A stretch of DNA of 64,000 bases from Pseudomonas sessilinigenes (GTDB lineage: Bacteria > Pseudomonadota > Gammaproteobacteria > Pseudomonadales > Pseudomonadaceae): contig NZ_CP027706.1 of NCBI RefSeq assembly GCF_003850565.1, forward strand, positions 992,001 to 1,056,000, written 5' to 3'. The number at the start of each line of letters is the position of its first letter. Position 1 is the stretch's first letter. The translations under genes were made by a program, and so were the position numbers. This document shows, piece after piece, positions 48,296-57,652 of this stretch. The notes beneath the pieces were generated by a model. That model saw only the letters and a program-made list of their open reading frames with translations. It had not been told where the DNA came from and did not search any database.

Positions 48296-48779
48296 GCTGA
48301 TCGCCGCCAATAAGGCTGTCTCCATCGACTATACCCTCACCAACGACGCTGGTGAGGTCATCGACAGCTCTGCCGGCGGCGCCCCGCTGGTCTACCTGCA
48401 TGGCGCAGGCAACATCATTCCGGGCCTGGAAAAGGCCCTGGAAGGCAAGCAGGTCGGTGACGAGCTGAAGGTCGCCGTGGAGCCTGAAGACGCCTACGGC
48501 GAATACGCCGCCGAGCTGGTCAGTACCCTGAGCCGCAGCATGTTCGAAGGCGTCGACGAACTGGAAGTGGGCATGCAGTTCCACGCTTCGGCTCCGGACG
48601 GCCAGATGCAGATCGTGACCATTCGCGATCTGGACGGCGACGACGTGACTGTCGACGGCAACCACCCACTGGCCGGCCAGCGCCTGAACTTCCAGGTCAA
48701 GGTCGTTGCCATCCGTGATGCCAGCCAGGAAGAAGTTGCCCATGGCCACGTCCATGGCGAAGGTGGTCATCACCACTGA
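48294..48779 (+). CDS. slyD: FKBP-type peptidyl-prolyl isomerase SlyD
   Basis: The 161-residue protein MLIAANKAVSIDYTLTND has an FKBP domain (YLHGAGNIIPGLEKALEGKQ) with the insert-in-flap region (AYGEYAAELVSTLSRSMFEG) of SlyD chaperones. The tail HGHVHGEGGHHH is histidine-rich and likely binds nickel or zinc. It helps fold proteins and may assist metal enzymes. A terminator follows. Confidence 0.93.
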   Translation: MLIAANKAVSIDYTLTNDAGEVIDSSAGGAPLVYLHGAGNIIPGLEKALEGKQVGDELKVAVEPEDAYGEYAAELVSTLSRSMFEGVDELEVGMQFHASAPDGQMQIVTIRDLDGDDVTVDGNHPLAGQRLNFQVKVVAIRDASQEEVAHGHVHGEGGHHH

Positions 48780-48807
48780 GTTTCTGCGCTAAGCTCAAGA
48801 TTGCTGG

Positions 48808-48832
48808 AAAGGCGCCCGAGGGCGCCTTTTTA
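48808..48832 (+). terminator. Terminator after slyD
   Basis: AAAGGCGCC pairs with GGCGCCTTT around CGAG and is followed by Ts. It separates slyD from the peroxidase gene. Confidence 0.9.
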
Positions 48833-48896
48833 GTCCGCGGCTTTTGGCTGTACTGTCGAGAGGCTGTCTTAAGAACACGGGAATTTGGAGTTCGTC

Positions 48897-49379
48897 ATGA
48901 GTGCTTTTCACGACCTTAAACTGAAAGCCCTGGATGGTCAGGAACTGCCGCTCGCGCCCTTCAAGGGACAAGTCGTGCTGGTGGTCAACGTCGCCTCCAA
49001 GTGCGGCCTGACTCCCCAGTATGCGGCGCTGGAGAACCTCTACCAGCAGTACAAGGGCCAGGGGTTCAGTGTGCTGGGCCTGCCGTGCAACCAGTTCGCC
49101 GGACAGGAGCCTGGTACCGAACAGGAGATCCAGGAGTTCTGCAGCCTTAACTACGGAGTGAGCTTTCCACTGAGCAGCAAGCTCGAGGTCAACGGCCCGG
49201 AGCGCCACCAGCTGTACCGCCTGCTGGCGGGCGAGGGCGCCGAGTTTCCCGGGGACATCACCTGGAACTTCGAGAAGTTCCTGCTTGGCAAGGATGGCCG
49301 GGTCCTGGCGCGTTTTTCACCGCGTACCGCTCCCGATGACCCCACGGTGGTCCAGGCCATCGAGAAAGCCTTGAGCTGA
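48897..49379 (+). CDS. Glutathione peroxidase-family thiol peroxidase
   Basis: This 160-residue protein has the GPx fold with catalytic C36 (NVASKCGLTPQY), Q70 (LPCNQFAGQEPG) and W123-N124 (ITWNFEKFLL). The active residue is cysteine rather than selenocysteine, so it probably uses thioredoxin to reduce hydroperoxides. The start MSAFHDLKLKALDG was picked over an upstream GTG/TTG extension. A terminator follows. Confidence 0.93.
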   Translation: MSAFHDLKLKALDGQELPLAPFKGQVVLVVNVASKCGLTPQYAALENLYQQYKGQGFSVLGLPCNQFAGQEPGTEQEIQEFCSLNYGVSFPLSSKLEVNGPERHQLYRLLAGEGAEFPGDITWNFEKFLLGKDGRVLARFSPRTAPDDPTVVQAIEKALS

Positions 49380-49426
49380 AGCGACCTGGCGGGCTTGTCG
49401 CCGCGCCCGCTGTTCGCGCCTCATCC

Positions 49427-49450
49427 ACGCCGCCGTATGGCGGCGTTTTT
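49427..49450 (+). terminator. Terminator after the glutathione peroxidase gene
   Basis: ACGCCGCC pairs with GGCGGCGT around GTAT and ends in five Ts. Confidence 0.88.
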
Positions 49451-49592
49451 GCGCCAAGATCACTCAAATCAATAGTGCTGTGCAGGGTCTTGAGTGAAGA
49501 ATATTATCCTCATCATAAGTGCGTCGGGCCCCGGCCTGGCGTTGCCTTGTGCGTCGATTCTCGACTCCAGTCCTTTCCTGTCGGAGTGCAGC

Positions 49593-50696
49593 ATGTCTGT
49601 CCAAGCCTTGTTCAAACCCTTTCAGCTGGGCGCGTTGGAATTGCCCTCCCGAGTCGTGATGGCCCCGATGACCCGGTCGTTCTCCCCGGGTGGCGTGCCC
49701 AATGCGAAAGTCGTCGAATACTACCGTCGACGGGCGGCGGCAGGTGTCGGCCTGATCATCACCGAAGGCACCACCGTCGGGCACCAGGCGGCCAATGGCT
49801 ATCCCAATGTGCCGCAGTTCCATGGCGAAGCCGCGTTGGCGGGCTGGAAGAAAGTCGTGGATGCGGTGCATGCCGAGGGCGGCAAGATCGTCCCGCAGCT
49901 GTGGCATGTGGGCAACGTGCGGCGCCTGGGCACCGAGCCGGATGCCAGCGTGCCGGGCTACGGTCCCAGCGAGAAGCTCAAGGATGGCAAGGTCGTGGTG
50001 CACGGCATGACCCACCAGGATATCCAGGAGGTGATCGCAGCGTTCGCCCAGGCTGCCAAGGACGCCCAGAGCATTGGCATGGATGGCGTGGAGATCCACG
50101 GTGCCCACGGGTACCTGGTGGACCAGTTCTTCTGGGAAGGCAGCAACCAGCGCACCGATGAGTACGGCGGCGACCTGGCCCAGCGCTCGCGCTTTGCCAT
50201 CGAGCTGATCCAGGCGGTCCGCGCCGCCGTGGGTGCGGATTTTCCGATTATCCTGCGTTTCTCCCAATGGAAGCAGCAGGACTACACTGCCCGGCTGGTA
50301 CAGACACCAGAGGCCCTGGAGGCATTCCTCAAGCCATTGGTGGCGGCTGGCGTAGATATCTTCCACTGCTCGACCCGGCGTTTCTGGGAGCCGGAGTTCG
50401 AAGGCTCCGATCTCAACCTGGCGGGCTGGACCCGCAAGCTCACTGGCAAGCCCACCATCACCGTCGGTAGCGTTGGCCTGGATGGCGAGTTCCTGCAGTT
50501 CATGGTCAATACCGACAAGGTGGCCCAGCCGGCCAGCCTGGAGAACCTGTTGCAGCGCCTGGGCAACGACGAGTTCGACCTGGTGGCCGTGGGCCGCGCG
50601 CTGCTGGTCGATCCGGACTGGGCGCAGAAGGTTCGTGAAGGTCGCGAGCAGGACATCCGGCCGTTCAGCCGCGAAGCCTTGATGACCCTGGTCTAA
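49593..50696 (+). CDS. Old Yellow Enzyme family NADH:flavin oxidoreductase
   Basis: The 367-residue TIM-barrel flavoenzyme (MSVQALFKPFQLGALELPSR) has the OYE motifs MAPMTRSFSPGGVP, LWHVGNVRR, and EIHGAHGYLVDQFFWEGSNQ. Such enzymes reduce activated C=C bonds, nitro compounds or nitrate esters and are often induced by electrophiles. GGAG lies 9 bases before the ATG. It overlaps the convergent glycosyltransferase gene by four bases at the 3' end. Substrate cannot be predicted. Confidence 0.9.
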   Translation: MSVQALFKPFQLGALELPSRVVMAPMTRSFSPGGVPNAKVVEYYRRRAAAGVGLIITEGTTVGHQAANGYPNVPQFHGEAALAGWKKVVDAVHAEGGKIVPQLWHVGNVRRLGTEPDASVPGYGPSEKLKDGKVVVHGMTHQDIQEVIAAFAQAAKDAQSIGMDGVEIHGAHGYLVDQFFWEGSNQRTDEYGGDLAQRSRFAIELIQAVRAAVGADFPIILRFSQWKQQDYTARLVQTPEALEAFLKPLVAAGVDIFHCSTRRFWEPEFEGSDLNLAGWTRKLTGKPTITVGSVGLDGEFLQFMVNTDKVAQPASLENLLQRLGNDEFDLVAVGRALLVDPDWAQKVREGREQDIRPFSREALMTLV

Positions 50697-51940
50697 CGCG
50701 CGCTGCCGGGCGGCGAGGGTGGCAAGCCCCTTGCCGCACCGAGCTTGCCAAGGGCGCTGGCCGAGGTCTCGATGCTGCTGGTACCGGAAGGCGCCAGCGA
50801 GTGCTGGCAGGCGCTGCGCAGTTGATCCTCGAACTGCTCGATCACCGCAGGCCAGCCTTGGCGGCTGGCATGCTGGCGAGCGTTGAGGCGCACCCGGCGC
50901 AAGGTTTCAGTTTCTTCGAGCAGCCAGTTGGCGGCATCGCAGAACGCATTTTCATCCCCCGGCATCGCCAGCACGCCGTTGTAGCCGTGGCGGATATGCT
51001 GAGCCGCTGCTGCTTGATCGTAAGCCACCACGGCCAACCCCGAGGCCAGTGCTTCGAGTACCACGTTGCCGAAGGTCTCGGTCAGGCTGGGAAACAGGAA
51101 CAGGTCGCCGCAGGCATAGTGTGCCGCCAGCGCCTCGCCTCGCTGGCTACCGCAGAACAACGCATCGGGCAGGCTTTTCTCCAGGGCCGCCCGCTGCGGG
51201 CCATCGCCCACCACGATCAGTTTCATCCTCTGCTGTGGATAACTCGCTTGCAGGCGCTCGAAGCAACGCTTGAGCAGGCCCAGGTTCTTCTCCGGTGCCA
51301 GGCGCCCGACATGGATCACCGCCAGGTCGTCGTTATCCAGCCCCCAACTGGCCCGCAGTTCGGCGACCCGCTTGGCCGGGTGAAACAACTGGCTGTCGAC
51401 CCCGCGGGAGAGCAGCGCCAGGCGCTCGAAGTGGCGGCGCTCCAGTTCCAGGCACTGGCTGGCACTGGGTACCAGGGTCAGCTTCGAGCGGTTGTGGAAC
51501 CAACGCAGGTAGTGGGTCAGCAGGCGTGTCAGCAGGCCCAGGCCGTACTGGCTGGAGTACTGCTGGAAGTTGGTATGGAAGCCACTGACCACCGAGATTC
51601 CCAGGCGTTTGGCCGCCCGCAGCGCGGACAGGCCCAGCGGTCCTTCGGTGGCGATATAGAGCACATCCGGGCGCTGGCGTTTCCAGCGGCGTAGCAGCTT
51701 GTGCATCGATGACTGGCCCCATTGCAGCCCCGGATACCCCGGCAGTGGCCAACCTCGGCACAGCAGCAGGGCTTCGTCGCTGCTCCGGCTCTGATCGCAG
51801 CCTTGGCGCGGGCGCACCAGTTCCACCTGGTGTCCACGGGCCCGCAGGCCATCGCACAGGCGGCCAAGGGTATTGGCCACGCCGTTGATTTCCGGCGGGA
51901 AGGTCTCGGTGATGAGGGTGATATGCAGGGCTGGGCTCAT
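50693..51940 (-). CDS. GT4-family glycosyltransferase
   Basis: The 415-residue protein has the GT-B fold: HITLITETFPPEINGVANTL at the N-terminus and the EX7E motif SLTETFGNVVLEALASG at the C-terminal donor site. It resembles mannosyltransferases that act on lipids or other acceptors (MgtA-like), but I cannot specify the sugar. The start is set at MSPALHITL; a longer frame gives eight extra residues. It is a single gene, not in a polysaccharide cluster. Confidence 0.85.
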   Translation of the reverse strand: MSPALHITLITETFPPEINGVANTLGRLCDGLRARGHQVELVRPRQGCDQSRSSDEALLLCRGWPLPGYPGLQWGQSSMHKLLRRWKRQRPDVLYIATEGPLGLSALRAAKRLGISVVSGFHTNFQQYSSQYGLGLLTRLLTHYLRWFHNRSKLTLVPSASQCLELERRHFERLALLSRGVDSQLFHPAKRVAELRASWGLDNDDLAVIHVGRLAPEKNLGLLKRCFERLQASYPQQRMKLIVVGDGPQRAALEKSLPDALFCGSQRGEALAAHYACGDLFLFPSLTETFGNVVLEALASGLAVVAYDQAAAAQHIRHGYNGVLAMPGDENAFCDAANWLLEETETLRRVRLNARQHASRQGWPAVIEQFEDQLRSACQHSLAPSGTSSIETSASALGKLGAARGLPPSPPGSAR

Positions 51941-52003
51941 GACCCCAGTGTCGGCTGGGGCCATGTCGTCATTGTGACTTCGCAGTGATGGATTTATGAC
52001 CGC

Positions 52004-52714
52004 TCAGCGCTGCGGTTCCAGAGCGCTGCGATAGTGCTCCAGGGCGGTCTCGGTGCTCCGGCGGAAAAAGTCCGCGTACAACTCCAGGGTCTGGCGGGTC
52101 AGTTCGGGGCCGGCCAGCTCCGGGGTGCCGACATTGAAAGGCGCGCGAGGGTGGTACTCGATGGTCAGCTCCAACAGCTTGGCGATCTGCTCGCCCCGCA
52201 AGCGGGCCAGAACCATCAACGCCGTCTCGAAGGAGCCGGTGGCGGGGCCTGCACTGTACAGCGGGCCGTCGATCACCACTTCGCCACCGCTGATCGCCGT
52301 GGCACCGAATGCCTCCAGGGTATGGATCAGGTGCAGGTTGGTGGTCGCCCGGCGTCCCTGCAGGAAACCGGCGGCGCCCAGCAGCAGGGCGCCGGCGCAG
52401 ATGGAAATGACGAAGCGCGTACGCGGGCACTGTTTACGCAGGAACTGGATCAATTGCGGGTCTTCGATCGCTGATGTGCCCACTGCGCCTATCACCAGCA
52501 CATCGAGGTCGGGCGGGCATTCGTCGAACGTCGTGCTGGCATGGCAGGGGAAGTCCGGCATGGCCATGACCGGATGGCGATCCTTCCACAGCACATGCAG
52601 TTCGGTATTGGGCGCCATGCCGAACACCGAGTGGGCGCCGGCGATATCCATCAGGGCGAACCCCGGGGCGATGAGAATCCCGACTTTTAGAGGTGTACCT
52701 GGTTCGAGCAGCAT
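52004..52714 (-). CDS. DJ-1/PfpI family protein related to isonitrile hydratase
   Basis: This 236-residue protein has the DJ-1 fold with the nucleophile-elbow cysteine in VISICAGALLLGAAGFLQGR and overall resemblance to InhA isonitrile hydratase and to GlxA N-terminal domains. The catalytic role of the cysteine is inferred from the family. It is divergent from a GlxA-type regulator 121 bases away, which probably controls it. The substrate is unknown. Confidence 0.8.
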   Translation of the reverse strand: MLLEPGTPLKVGILIAPGFALMDIAGAHSVFGMAPNTELHVLWKDRHPVMAMPDFPCHASTTFDECPPDLDVLVIGAVGTSAIEDPQLIQFLRKQCPRTRFVISICAGALLLGAAGFLQGRRATTNLHLIHTLEAFGATAISGGEVVIDGPLYSAGPATGSFETALMVLARLRGEQIAKLLELTIEYHPRAPFNVGTPELAGPELTRQTLELYADFFRRSTETALEHYRSALEPQR

Positions 52715-52835
52715 CTGAGGTTCCTTGGATTGGGCCGCGGCGGGGGCCGGGCTGGATGTACCTTAATCAGCCTGCACTTGGCGTTTTTGCCAAAAATGCG
52801 ACAATTCACGCCAACTCCTTCCAGGTATCCAGGTC

Positions 52836-53831
52836 ATGTCGCAGCCACCCAGGCTCATTCAGTTTCTGGTGTTTCCCGCAGTGAACATGCTCGATCTATC
52901 GGGCCCCCTGCGGGTGTTCGCTACCGCCAATGAGTTGCTGGCATTTGCCGGCCAAGCCGCGGCCTATGACGTCACTGTGATTGCTGCCCAGGCACCGTTG
53001 CTGTCTTGCGAGGGGCTGGAGTTCAACCCGCTGCCATTACCTGATGTCCAGTCGCCTTGCGACACTTTGCTGGTGATCGGTGGCCAGGGAGTGGGGGCGG
53101 CCTGCCGGGATGGCGCCCTGCCTCGCTGGATCGGACAGCGGGCACCGGTGGCCCGCAGGTTGGTGTCGATCTGCAATGGCGCCTTTCTGCTGGCGGCCGC
53201 CGGGCTGCTCGATGGCCGGCGTGCCGTGACCCACTGGAGCCGCTGCGAGGCGCTGGCCCGGCGCTTTCCCCTGGTCCGGGTCGAGCCCGATTCGATCTTC
53301 GTCAACGACGGGCCGATCTGGACTTCAGCCGGGGTCACGGCCGGCATCGACCTGGCCCTGGCCCTGGTGGAAGAGGACCTGGGTCATGAGCTGGCCCTGG
53401 AAATCGCCCGCTACCTGGTGGTTTTCCTCAAGCGTCCAGGCGGCCAGGCGCAGTTCAGTGTGCCGCTGTTCCTGCAGCATCGTGCTGGTGGTTTTGCCCA
53501 GTTGCATGCCTGGATCACCGAACATGTCGCCCAGGATCTGTCAGTGGCGGTGCTGGCGCAGCGGATGGGAATGAGCGAGCGCAGTTTCCTGCGTCACTAC
53601 CGAGAGCAGACCGGCACTACGCCGGCCAAGGCGGTGGAGCGGATCCGGGTGGAGGCGGCACGGCAGTTGTTGGATGAAACCCCGTGGCCGCTCAAGCGGA
53701 TCGCCCTGCGTTGCGGCCTGGGCAGCGAGGCGACATTCCGTCGTGCATTCCAGCGAGTTTTCGGCATCAACGCCCAGGATTACCGCCAGCGCTTCAGCTC
53801 TCGCGATGAGGCCAAAGCGCAGGTTCTCTGA
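52836..53831 (+). CDS. GlxA-family transcriptional regulator (DJ-1 domain plus AraC helix-turn-helix)
   Basis: The 331-residue protein has an N-terminal DJ-1/PfpI-like domain (LIQFLVFPAVNMLDLSGPLR, VSICNGAFLLAAAGLLDGRR) and a C-terminal AraC HTH region (DLSVAVLAQRMGMSERSFLR, GSEATFRRAFQRVFGINAQD). Regulators of this type often sense small nitrogen compounds. It is divergent from the DJ-1 gene at 52714 and convergent with cysZ. Confidence 0.9.
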   Translation: MSQPPRLIQFLVFPAVNMLDLSGPLRVFATANELLAFAGQAAAYDVTVIAAQAPLLSCEGLEFNPLPLPDVQSPCDTLLVIGGQGVGAACRDGALPRWIGQRAPVARRLVSICNGAFLLAAAGLLDGRRAVTHWSRCEALARRFPLVRVEPDSIFVNDGPIWTSAGVTAGIDLALALVEEDLGHELALEIARYLVVFLKRPGGQAQFSVPLFLQHRAGGFAQLHAWITEHVAQDLSVAVLAQRMGMSERSFLRHYREQTGTTPAKAVERIRVEAARQLLDETPWPLKRIALRCGLGSEATFRRAFQRVFGINAQDYRQRFSSRDEAKAQVL

Positions 53832-53845
53832 GGTGCAAGATGGGG

Positions 53846-54601
53846 TCAGCGTGGCTGGCCCGGCAAGTTATCCACACCGCGCTCGCGGACCCAGAACAGC
53901 GTCGCCCCGGCCACGGCGGCGGGCATCATCAGGATGTTGACGAAGGGAATCATCAGCGCCAGGTAGACGATGCCGCCGAAACCCAGGCTCTGCCAGCGCT
54001 TCTGGCGTAGCCAGGCGAGCATGTCCTGCCAGCTCATCTTGTGGTTGTCCGCCGGGTAGTCGATGTACTGGATCGCCATCATCCAGATGCCGAACAGCAG
54101 CCACAGCGGTGCGGCCACCAGGTTGACCACCGGAATCAGCGAGAGGATGAACAGGCCGATGGCCCGGGGCAGGAAATACCCCAGCTTGCGCATTTCCCGG
54201 GACAGGGTCCGAGGGATCATCGCCAGCAGCTCCCCCCAGCTGAACGGTGGAAAGTCATCGGTGCCACGCACCACGGTCTCGACCTTTTCCGCGAGGAATC
54301 CGTTGAACGGAGCGGCAATGATGTTGGCCAACATGGTGAAGGAGAAGAACACCATCAGCACCACCAGCACCACGAACAGCGGCCACAGGATGTAGCTGAG
54401 AAAGCTCAGCCACTGCGGCAGGGTTGGCATCAGGGCGTCGACCCAGAGGCTGAACTGGTGGCCGGCGAAGTAGATCAAGCCGACGAACAGCACCAGGTTC
54501 ACCAGCAGTGGCAAGAGCACGAACAGGCGCAGGCCGGGCGTGAGGATCAACTTGAGGCCCTCGCGCAGGTATTGCGGGCCGGACAGGACAGGGGCGGGCA
54601 T
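53846..54601 (-). CDS. cysZ: Sulfate transporter CysZ
   Basis: CysZ (251 residues) is an inner-membrane channel-like sulfate importer feeding cysteine synthesis. About four to six hydrophobic segments ([40 protein letters not shown]) are visible. The start [15 protein letters not shown] at 54601 has GGAG 8 bases upstream; the longer frame is not used. It is alone here, about 9 kb from cysD-cysNC. Confidence 0.92.
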   Translation of the reverse strand: MPAPVLSGPQYLREGLKLILTPGLRLFVLLPLLVNLVLFVGLIYFAGHQFSLWVDALMPTLPQWLSFLSYILWPLFVVLVVLMVFFSFTMLANIIAAPFNGFLAEKVETVVRGTDDFPPFSWGELLAMIPRTLSREMRKLGYFLPRAIGLFILSLIPVVNLVAAPLWLLFGIWMMAIQYIDYPADNHKMSWQDMLAWLRQKRWQSLGFGGIVYLALMIPFVNILMMPAAVAGATLFWVRERGVDNLPGQPR

Positions 54602-54803
54602 AGAAGGCTCCGAGCAGAAGGAAAACGCGCCGACCTTACCGGCTTTGCACAAGGGGCGAAAGCACGGCGCACAGGGCGACATCAACGGTAACAAAGACCC
54701 TTTCAAATAGATGGCCAGAGAATAGAGACCGCCTATGAGCTGGATTGTTAAACCGTATTTCCTTAATCTTCGCCCCCTCTATACGCTGCACCCATTATTT
54801 TTT
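54602..54803. other. Non-coding region between cysZ and trxB
   Basis: These bases hold no open frame of note. The region contains the cysZ and trxB upstream signals and ends at a nested terminator. It may encode a small RNA. Confidence 0.55.
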
Positions 54804-54849
54804 GGACGGACGAGTTTTAGCCTTCCCCAAGGTTTCGCCGTCCTTTTTT
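54804..54849 (+). terminator. Orphan nested terminator upstream of trxB
   Basis: GGACGG-A-CGA pairs with TCG-CCGTCC, enclosing an inner CCTT/AAGG hairpin, and is followed by TTTTTT. It lies on the plus strand 60 bases before trxB, with no plus-strand gene since 53831 (the oppositely oriented cysZ intervenes), so it ends either an unannotated RNA or a trxB leader. Confidence 0.75.
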
Positions 54850-54908
54850 ATTCCAGCCGGCAATCCGGCGTTCCGCGCCAGGGCATCCGGGCCGGTCGAT
54901 AGGAGTGA

Positions 54909-55874
<966 letters not shown>

Positions 55875-55887
55875 TCGTCCTGAAATG

Positions 55888-55914
55888 AAAAAAACCGGCG
55901 CAAGCCGGTTTTTT
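55888..55914 (+). terminator. Terminator after trxB
   Basis: AAAAACCGGC pairs with GCCGGTTTTT around a GCAA loop, followed by Ts; a strong Rho-independent terminator usable from both strands. Confidence 0.93.
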
Positions 55915-55973
55915 CATGCCTCATGGAAAGCCTCGCGCAGCTGCCGCAGGCCCGGCAGCGCGTGGTAGCCGGA

Positions 55974-56315
55974 TCAGGCCTTGCGCACCAGGGGCTGGGC
56001 GCTGAACTTCACTCCGGCCAGGCCATGGGCGATCAGGGCGCGGATATTGCCGTGGTCGCTGCCCTCAGGGGTGGCCAGTACCGAGCGGTAGTGCTCGCCG
56101 AAGGCCAGCAAGGCCTCCTGGTCGCTCAGGCCTTCGAGCAGGGCCAGGCCCAGGGTCTTGCACGAGCCTTCGTTCTGCCCGGCGGCATTGTCCACGCCGC
56201 CGTTGTTGAAGGCCTGGGGCTGGTAGTCATAACCGCTGGCGACAAAGGCCAGGGTATCGGCAAACGGGTGTTCGCCGCTGTTCAGGCTGGCGCGCAGGGT
56301 GTTGAGGTCAGTCAT
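55974..56315 (-). CDS. HopJ-type III effector-family protein
   Basis: The 113-residue protein MTDLNTLRASLNSGEHPFAD matches the HopJ family, with the conserved FNNGGVDNAAGQNEGSCKTL stretch. Despite the name, such proteins are chromosomal and widespread in non-pathogens, so effector function is unlikely. The start at MTDLNTL overlaps the upstream DUF1244 gene by eight bases, indicating an operon. Function unknown. Confidence 0.85.
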   Translation of the reverse strand: MTDLNTLRASLNSGEHPFADTLAFVASGYDYQPQAFNNGGVDNAAGQNEGSCKTLGLALLEGLSDQEALLAFGEHYRSVLATPEGSDHGNIRALIAHGLAGVKFSAQPLVRKA

Positions 56316-56604
56316 TGGGTTTTCCTTTGGCGAACGCCGCTTGCTGCTCGGCGCTGGCTTCTTTCTGGTAGAGATTTTTCCATTCGGCATAGGGCATGCC
56401 ATACACCACTTCACGGGCCTCATCGAGGCTCACTTCGATCTGGCGCTGGTCGGCCTCGGCCTTGTACCACTTGGACAGGCAGTTGCGGCAGAACCCGGCA
56501 AGGTTCATCAGGTCGATGTTCTGCACGTCCTTGCGGTTGTCCAGATGGGCCACCAGACGGCGAAAGGCCGCCGCTTCCAGTTCCAGGCGTTGTTGAGGGG
56601 ACAT
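56308..56604 (-). CDS. DUF1244-family conserved protein
   Basis: This 98-residue helical protein (MSPQQRLELEAAAFRRLVAH) has the conserved NIDLMNLAGFCRNCLSKWYK segment of DUF1244. The CRNC pair may bind a metal or be redox active; this is speculation. It overlaps the HopJ-like gene and forms a two-gene unit. No function is known. Confidence 0.85.
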   Translation of the reverse strand: MSPQQRLELEAAAFRRLVAHLDNRKDVQNIDLMNLAGFCRNCLSKWYKAEADQRQIEVSLDEAREVVYGMPYAEWKNLYQKEASAEQQAAFAKGKPND

Positions 56605-56633
56605 AAGACTCTCTGCACATAGAGGGGTGGGAA

Positions 56634-56714
56634 CAGCTGCAAGCTACAAGCTACGAGCGGCAAGTCAAAGCCGAACCGCTTTTACTTGCCGCTTGCCGCT
56701 AGCGACTTGCCGCT
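56634..56714. repeat. AGCTGCAAGC / GCGGCAAGT repeat array beside folX
   Basis: On the left, AGCTGCAAGC, TACAAGC, TACGAGCGGCAAGT; on the right, ACTTGCCGCTTGCCGCT and GACTTGCCGCT. AGCGGCAAGT (56656-56665) and ACTTGCCGCT (56684-56693) are exact inverted copies. The right part forms the last codons and the stop of folX. Confidence 0.75.
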
Positions 56715-57070
56715 AACGTGATGGACACCGATTCGGCAAAGCGCAGGGCGTGGGGTTTGTCGACTTCGACCTCGGCGTACTGCACCGAGGCATTGCCCAT
56801 CACCAGGTCCAGCAATTCCTGGGTCAGTCGTTCCAGCAGCGCAAAGCGGTTGCCTTCGACATGGGCGATGATCGCCTTGGTAATGGTGCGATAGTTCAGC
56901 GCGTGATCGATGTCGTTGTCGCGCACCGCATCCTGGGCCGGATACAGGATGGTCAGGTTGATCAGCACATCCTGCTTGTTGAGGATCTCTTCCTCGTTGA
57001 TTCCGATGTAGGTCCGCAGGAGCAGGTCCTTGACTCGGATACGAGCCATTCCAGGCTGAAGTTGTGGCAT
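56699..57070 (-). CDS. folX: Dihydroneopterin triphosphate 2'-epimerase FolX
   Basis: FolX (123 residues) epimerises dihydroneopterin triphosphate to the monapterin form. [20 protein letters not shown] and [20 protein letters not shown] fit FolX better than FolB. The last codons (ITLAASR) and stop lie within a GCGGCAAGT repeat, so the C-terminus is probably repeat-derived. The gene begins one base after folE and sits in folM-folE-folX order. Confidence 0.92.
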   Translation of the reverse strand: MPQLQPGMARIRVKDLLLRTYIGINEEEILNKQDVLINLTILYPAQDAVRDNDIDHALNYRTITKAIIAHVEGNRFALLERLTQELLDLVMGNASVQYAEVEVDKPHALRFAESVSITLAASR

Positions 57071-57631
57071 TTACTTGCTCCGTCCAATCAATTGCAGGAA
57101 TTCCTGGCGAGTGGTGCTCAAGTCGCGGAAGGCGCCGAGCATCACCGAGGTATGCATGGTGGAATTCTGTTTCTCGACGCCGCGCATCATCATGCACATG
57201 TGCTTGGCTTCGATGACCACCGCGACGCCGGCGGCCTGGGTTACGCTTTGTACGGCGTCGGCGATTTCCCGGGTGAGATTTTCCTGGATCTGCAGGCGCC
57301 TGGCGAACATGTCGACGATCCGTGCGATCTTCGACAGGCCCAGCACCTTGCCGGTGGGAATATAAGCCACATGGGCCTTGCCGATGAAGGGCAGCAGGTG
57401 ATGTTCGCACAGTGAGTACAACTCGATGTCGGCGACGATCACCATCTCGTCGCTGTCGGAAGCGAACAGCGCGCCGTTGACGATTTCTTCCAGGGACTGG
57501 CTGTAGCCATGACACAGGTACTGCATGGCCTTGGCCGCGCGCTTGGGGGTATCGAGCAGGCCTTCGCGCTCGGGGTCTTCACCGAGCCCCTTGAGGATGG
57601 CGCGGTAGTGCTGGGACAGGGAAAGGCTCAT
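57071..57631 (-). CDS. folE: GTP cyclohydrolase I
   Basis: FolE (186 residues) makes dihydroneopterin triphosphate from GTP. Zinc ligands C75, H78 and C146 are seen in [10 protein letters not shown] and KHMCMMMRG. As one of several FolE copies typical of Pseudomonas, its place with folX and folM suggests dedication to tetrahydromonapterin, the cofactor of phenylalanine hydroxylase in this genus. Confidence 0.94.
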   Translation of the reverse strand: MSLSLSQHYRAILKGLGEDPEREGLLDTPKRAAKAMQYLCHGYSQSLEEIVNGALFASDSDEMVIVADIELYSLCEHHLLPFIGKAHVAYIPTGKVLGLSKIARIVDMFARRLQIQENLTREIADAVQSVTQAAGVAVVIEAKHMCMMMRGVEKQNSTMHTSVMLGAFRDLSTTRQEFLQLIGRSK

Positions 57632-57652
57632 GCAAGGTCCTCGCGGGGCGGT

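Noticed and set aside
49381..49426. REP-like GC-rich sequence after the glutathione peroxidase gene
   Set aside because: It resembles a REP in composition, but no second copy or clear palindrome with a REP tetranucleotide was found in the window.
55974..56315. Type III secretion effector suggested by the HopJ name
   Set aside because: The family is widespread in non-pathogens, and no type III secretion genes or hrp-box-like promoter are evident here.
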